A DNA stretch of 6,329 nt. Origin: Phycisphaerae bacterium (GTDB taxonomy: Bacteria; Planctomycetota; Phycisphaerae; Phycisphaerales; SM1A02). Positions 3,826 to 6,329 of this stretch are shown here, piece by piece. Position numbers and translations under genes: made by a program. How positions within the stretch are numbered: position 1 is the first letter of the stretch; each line of letters begins with the position of its first letter. The stretch covers positions 1 through 6,329 of the forward strand of contig PKCT01000071.1 in the NCBI GenBank assembly GCA_002862325.1, written 5' to 3'. The notes beneath the pieces were generated by a model. It ran no database searches. It was not told where the DNA came from and saw nothing but the letters and a program-made list of their open reading frames with translations.

Positions 3826-5304
3826 TCAGGTCGCCATGCCGCGGACGAGCGTGTCGAGAAGACGCACGCCCCATCCGGTCGAACCGGCTCCGGTCACCGG
3901 GTCGGACTCGACGTTCGCGACGCCCGCGATGTCCAGATGAGCCCAGGGGATCTCCGGATCGACGAAGTACGAGAGGAACGCCGCACCCTGGATGGGATGC
4001 GCCAGTCGCTTCGGATTCGAGTTGAGGATGTCGGCCACGGGGGATCGCATGAAATCGCGGTGCACGTCCCAGACCGGCATCTGCCAGACCTTCTCGTCGG
4101 CACCGGTGGCAGCGCACTCGATCGCGCCGCGGAACCGGTCGTGCTCGCACCACATGCCGGCACAGAAGTTACCGAGGGCGACCACCACCCCACCGGTCAG
4201 GGTGGCGAGGTCGACGATCTCGGTCGGCTTCAGCTTGTCGCAGGCGTAGGCGAGGGCGTCGGCCAGGACCAGGCGTCCCTCGGCGTCGGTGTTGGTGACC
4301 TCGACCGTCGTGCCGTCGTACATGGTGATGATGTCATCGGGGCGATAGGCGTCGTCGGCGACCATGTTCTCCGCGGCGGGCAGGAGTCCCGTGACCCGCA
4401 CCGGCAGCTTCGCGTCGGCGATCGCCTTCATCGCGCCGAGCACGGTCGCGCCGCCGCACATGTCGTACTTCATCCCCTTCATGCCGTTGGAGATCTTCAG
4501 GGACAGTCCGCCGGTGTCGTAGGTGATGGTCTTGCCGACGAGGACGAGATGCCGTCCCTTGGCCGCCTTGGCGACCTTCGGAGGCTTCCACTCCAGTTGC
4601 ACGAGGCAGGGGGGGATCTCGCTCGCCTTGCCGACGTTGGTGATGCCGCCCATCCCCATCGCCTCGGCCTTCTTGGCGTCGATCACCTTGCAGGTCAGTC
4701 CACTCTCGCGGGCGAGTCGACGGGCCTGCTTGGCGACCCAGGTCGGATGGCAGACGTTGGGGGGCGTGGTGGCGATGGTTCGGGTGAGGTTCACCGCTTC
4801 GGCGAGGGCGAGGCCTCGCTTGATCCCGTCCCGGCTCGCCGAGCGCTCTGCGTCGAGTCGAAGTCGGGCGTGTTCGGGCCGGGCCTTCGCGTGCGTACCG
4901 TCGTAGCCTTCGAGTCGCCAGTTCGCGAGGGCGACGCCCTCGGCGAGCGAACCCGCGAGCGACTCGACTGGAAGACTGTCGCAATCCCCGCGCTGGGTGA
5001 ACACGACCGCGTTGATGCCGGCGCGGTCGAGGAACGCCTGGAGTCGGGCGCCCGCTCGTCTCGCCGGTTGGGTGCCGATCCGTTCGCGCGAACCGACCCC
5101 GAGGATGATCAGCGTGTCGGTGATGGCGATGTCGCCCGACTCCCCCTTGAACCCAGGGGTCTGGAGACCTCGTCGAAAGGCGTCGCGATCCCCGGCGGCG
5201 ATGGCGTCGTGCCGCTTCCGGCCGAGATCCTCCTCGAAGGCGATGGCGATGCGGCGGGCGGTCTTGGGGCTTTTAGCGGTTCCGGCGGTGATCTTCCTGT
5301 ACAT
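3826..5304 (-). CDS. pepA: Leucyl aminopeptidase, peptidase family M17
   Basis: The 492-residue product has the usual length of cytosolic leucine aminopeptidases, two-metal hexameric enzymes that release N-terminal residues from peptides. The N-terminal half (1-170) is the variable macrodomain-like region, ending in ANWRLEGYDG (127-136). The catalytic domain starts with NLTRTIATTPPNVCHP. Metal and catalytic residues are all present: K258 and D263 in VGKTITYDTGG, K270 in LSLK, D281 in MKYDMCGG, and D340, E342 and R344 in the signature NTDAEGRLVLADALAYA. The conserved C-terminus GSTGWGVRLL is intact. The start at 5304 has AGGAGG 5 bases upstream; the frame stays open further upstream, but that stretch runs antisense to mnmG. 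In some bacteria PepA also binds DNA (XerCD partner, transcription factor); nothing here shows this. It is divergent from mnmG and convergent with rpiB. Confidence 0.95.
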   Translation of the reverse strand: MYRKITAGTAKSPKTARRIAIAFEEDLGRKRHDAIAAGDRDAFRRGLQTPGFKGESGDIAITDTLIILGVGSRERIGTQPARRAGARLQAFLDRAGINAVVFTQRGDCDSLPVESLAGSLAEGVALANWRLEGYDGTHAKARPEHARLRLDAERSASRDGIKRGLALAEAVNLTRTIATTPPNVCHPTWVAKQARRLARESGLTCKVIDAKKAEAMGMGGITNVGKASEIPPCLVQLEWKPPKVAKAAKGRHLVLVGKTITYDTGGLSLKISNGMKGMKYDMCGGATVLGAMKAIADAKLPVRVTGLLPAAENMVADDAYRPDDIITMYDGTTVEVTNTDAEGRLVLADALAYACDKLKPTEIVDLATLTGGVVVALGNFCAGMWCEHDRFRGAIECAATGADEKVWQMPVWDVHRDFMRSPVADILNSNPKRLAHPIQGAAFLSYFVDPEIPWAHLDIAGVANVESDPVTGAGSTGWGVRLLDTLVRGMAT

Positions 5305-5309
5305 GGGGG

Positions 5310-5315
5310 CCTCCT
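5310..5315 (-). promoter_or_regulatory. Strong Shine-Dalgarno (AGGAGG) of pepA
   Basis: On the minus strand AGGAGG is followed by CCCCC and ATG (5304-5302). Spacing is 5 bases. It decides the pepA start against the longer open frame. Confidence 0.8.
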
Positions 5316-5317
5316 GC

Positions 5318-5328
5318 GCCTGACAGGC
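5318..5328. promoter_or_regulatory. Perfect 11 bp odd palindrome in the pepA-mnmG divergent promoter region
   Basis: GCCTG-A-CAGGC is fully symmetric about A5323. It overlaps the candidate pepA -10 (AGGCTA on +) and the candidate mnmG -35 (CTGACA), so a bound protein could control both genes. It is short enough to arise by chance. Confidence 0.3.
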
Positions 5329-5348
5329 TACCCGCTCGGCCCGAGAAT
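5320..5348 (+). promoter_or_regulatory. Candidate sigma-70-like promoter for mnmG (CTGACA, 17 bp, GAGAAT)
   Basis: CTGACA (5320-5325) differs from TTGACA at one base; after exactly 17 bp comes GAGAAT (5343-5348), four of six matches to TATAAT. Predicted start is near 5355, giving a leader of about 20 bases. The leader would place AGGGG directly against the ATG, too close for a normal Shine-Dalgarno. This promoter competes with, or adds to, the TATCCT element downstream. Confidence 0.35.
5325..5330 (-). promoter_or_regulatory. Candidate -10 (TAGCCT) for pepA
   Basis: On the minus strand TAGCCT fits TANNNT and would start transcription about 14 bases before the pepA ATG, just upstream of AGGAGG. 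The result is a short leader that still carries the Shine-Dalgarno. No -35 is evident at 16-18 bp. Confidence 0.35.
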
Positions 5349-5363
5349 GGGTTCCACAGTGCC

Positions 5364-5369
5364 TATCCT
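5364..5369 (+). promoter_or_regulatory. Candidate -10 (TATCCT) at leaderless distance from mnmG ATG
   Basis: TATCCT ends 7 bases before ATG 5377-5379, so the first transcribed base would be at or next to the start codon. The intervening GTAGGGG has a purine run touching the ATG, unsuitable as a Shine-Dalgarno. No -35 is evident at the matching distance. Confidence 0.45.
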
Positions 5370-5376
5370 GTAGGGG

Positions 5377-6329
5377 ATGCAGTACGAGGTGATCGTGATC
5401 GGAGGTGGACACGCCGGCATCGAAGCGGCGTGGGCGGCGGCGAACGCTCTGGGTGACCGGGGTGGCGGCCGCGTGGCGCTGGTGACCATGGATCCCTCCC
5501 GCATCGGCACGATGTCGTGCAATCCCGCGATCGGCGGACTCGCCAAGGGGCAGATCGTCCGCGAGATCGACGCACTCGGTGGAGTGATGGGTCGCATCGC
5601 GGACGCGACCGGCATCATGTTCAAGATGCTCAACACCAGTCGTGGCGCCGCCGTACGCGGTCCGCGGTGCCAGAACGACAAGGAGGCGTATCGCCTCGAG
5701 GCCCAAGGCCTGGTGTCCGGCCATGGCGGCATCGACGTGCACGCCGGAACCGTCGGTCGTCTGCTCACCGAGGAGGTCGCCGGCCGACGCGTCGTGCGTG
5801 GCGTCACCCTGCCACCGGGTGGAGGACTCGTCCACGCGGGGACGGAGGGCTATCCGACCCGTCCCGAGACGCCGTCGGACGATGCGATTGATCTTCTAGC
5901 GCCGACCGTAGTCCTGACCACCGGGACGTTCATGAGGGCGCTCATGCACGTGGGGCCGGCGCAGACCGAAGGGGGGCGGATCGGCGAGGGGAGCGCGGTG
6001 GGGATCGCGGGCATGCTTCGCGAACTCGGTTTCGAACTCGGTCGCCTGAAGACCGGCACGCCGCCGAGATTGTCCCGGGCGAGCCTGGACTGGGCGTCGC
6101 TCGCGCCGCAGCACGGCGATGAACGGCCGATTCCCTTCAGCGACCTCACGGATCCCGCGACCTTCCCTCGACTCCAACAGGTCGAGTGCCGGCTCACCGA
6201 GACCACCGAGACGATCCATGAACTCGTCCGCGAACATCTTCATCTCGCGCCGATGTTCAGCGGCGCCGCGGAGGCGGAGGCCGGCCCCCGATACTGCCCG
6301 AGCATCGAGGACAAGGTCGTGCGCTTCGC
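5377..6329 (+). CDS. mnmG: tRNA uridine-5-carboxymethylaminomethyl modification enzyme MnmG (GidA), N-terminal 317 residues
   Basis: The frame is open to the right edge, giving roughly half of a protein normally about 620-630 residues long. MnmG, with MnmE, installs the (carboxymethyl)aminomethyl group at C5 of wobble uridine 34 in several tRNAs, using FAD and a methylene-folate carbon. The FAD dinucleotide motif is IGGGHAGIEAA (8-18). The family signature follows: MSCNPAIGGLAKGQIVREIDALGG (46-69), then MFKMLNTSRGAAVRGPRCQ (81-99). Further conserved blocks are VVLTTGTF (178-185), GRLKTGTPPRL (222-232) and GPRYCPSIEDKVVRF (303-317), with the conserved Cys307 and an earlier Cys271. Compared with E. 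coli, as I recall it, a Pro/Gly/Asp-rich segment of about 23 extra residues sits near 146-176, just before VVLT. The start at 5377 matches the typical MxYDVIVIGGGHAG beginning. Confidence 0.96.
   Translation, partial: MQYEVIVIGGGHAGIEAAWAAANALGDRGGGRVALVTMDPSRIGTMSCNPAIGGLAKGQIVREIDALGGVMGRIADATGIMFKMLNTSRGAAVRGPRCQNDKEAYRLEAQGLVSGHGGIDVHAGTVGRLLTEEVAGRRVVRGVTLPPGGGLVHAGTEGYPTRPETPSDDAIDLLAPTVVLTTGTFMRALMHVGPAQTEGGRIGEGSAVGIAGMLRELGFELGRLKTGTPPRLSRASLDWASLAPQHGDERPIPFSDLTDPATFPRLQQVECRLTETTETIHELVREHLHLAPMFSGAAEAEAGPRYCPSIEDKVVRF

Noticed and set aside
2885..4153. Open frame (422 codons) on -, antisense to the phosphatase and rpiB
   Set aside because: It is the complement of two clear genes, and the product is Arg/Ser/Pro-rich without family resemblance.
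5350..5358. DnaA-box-like GGTTCCACA upstream of mnmG
   Set aside because: It matches TTATCCACA at only six of nine positions, has no second box nearby and no AT-rich unwinding region, so it is not evidence for an origin.
3499..5373. Very long open frame (624 codons) on +, across rpiB and antisense to pepA
   Set aside because: Low-complexity Arg/Gly/Asp/His-rich translation, no domain, and it overlaps two well-supported genes. High GC removes stop codons from this frame.
5305..5835. Extended start of pepA far into the mnmG strand
   Set aside because: AGGAGG at 5 bases marks ATG 5304, and the extension is antisense to conserved MnmG signature blocks.

Overview
This 6.3 kb window is GC-rich, gene-dense bacterial chromosome carrying mostly housekeeping genes, with frequent strand changes. 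The membrane-anchored zinc-ribbon protein (CPECGYEL motif), the redoxin ending in a PYGCGVKY-like tail and the sequence character suggest a Planctomycetota bacterium, perhaps class Phycisphaerae. That assignment is inference from protein style; no rRNA marker is present.

Layout: (1) the 3' end of a redoxin (thioredoxin-fold) gene on +, closed by a strong hairpin; (2) dnaN, the replicative sliding clamp, on -, convergent with it; (3) a 246 bp intergenic region with a dyad, short direct repeats and three hairpins; (4) a small two-helix membrane protein with a C-terminal zinc ribbon on +; (5) an unrecognised acidic 203-residue protein on -, ending 8 bp from gene 4; (6) a two-gene + unit made of a YwlE-type low-molecular-weight phosphatase, probably a protein-arginine phosphatase, and rpiB, ribose-5-phosphate isomerase B; (7) pepA, a leucyl aminopeptidase (M17), on -, ending 5 bp from rpiB; (8) the 5' part of mnmG (gidA), the tRNA wobble-uridine modification enzyme, on +, divergent from pepA and running off the window.

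The genes serve replication (dnaN), tRNA modification (mnmG), the pentose phosphate pathway (rpiB), protein dephosphorylation and peptide turnover (ywlE-like, pepA) and redox chemistry. They do not form one pathway. The phosphatase-rpiB pair matches the ywlE-ywlF order of Bacillus subtilis. dnaN and mnmG lie within 4 kb of each other, which recalls origin-proximal gene order in other bacteria, but I found no DnaA-box cluster.

The most distinctive signal is in the start regions. Three + genes (the zinc-ribbon gene, the phosphatase and mnmG) have a TANNNT hexamer 6 or 7 bases before an ATG and no usable Shine-Dalgarno sequence, the expected layout of leaderless transcripts. rpiB and pepA instead have clear Shine-Dalgarno sequences (AAGGAG, AGGAGG). 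Each of the three convergent gene junctions carries an inverted repeat. I see no mobile element, CRISPR array, RNA gene or defence system, and no evidence of a new multi-gene system.
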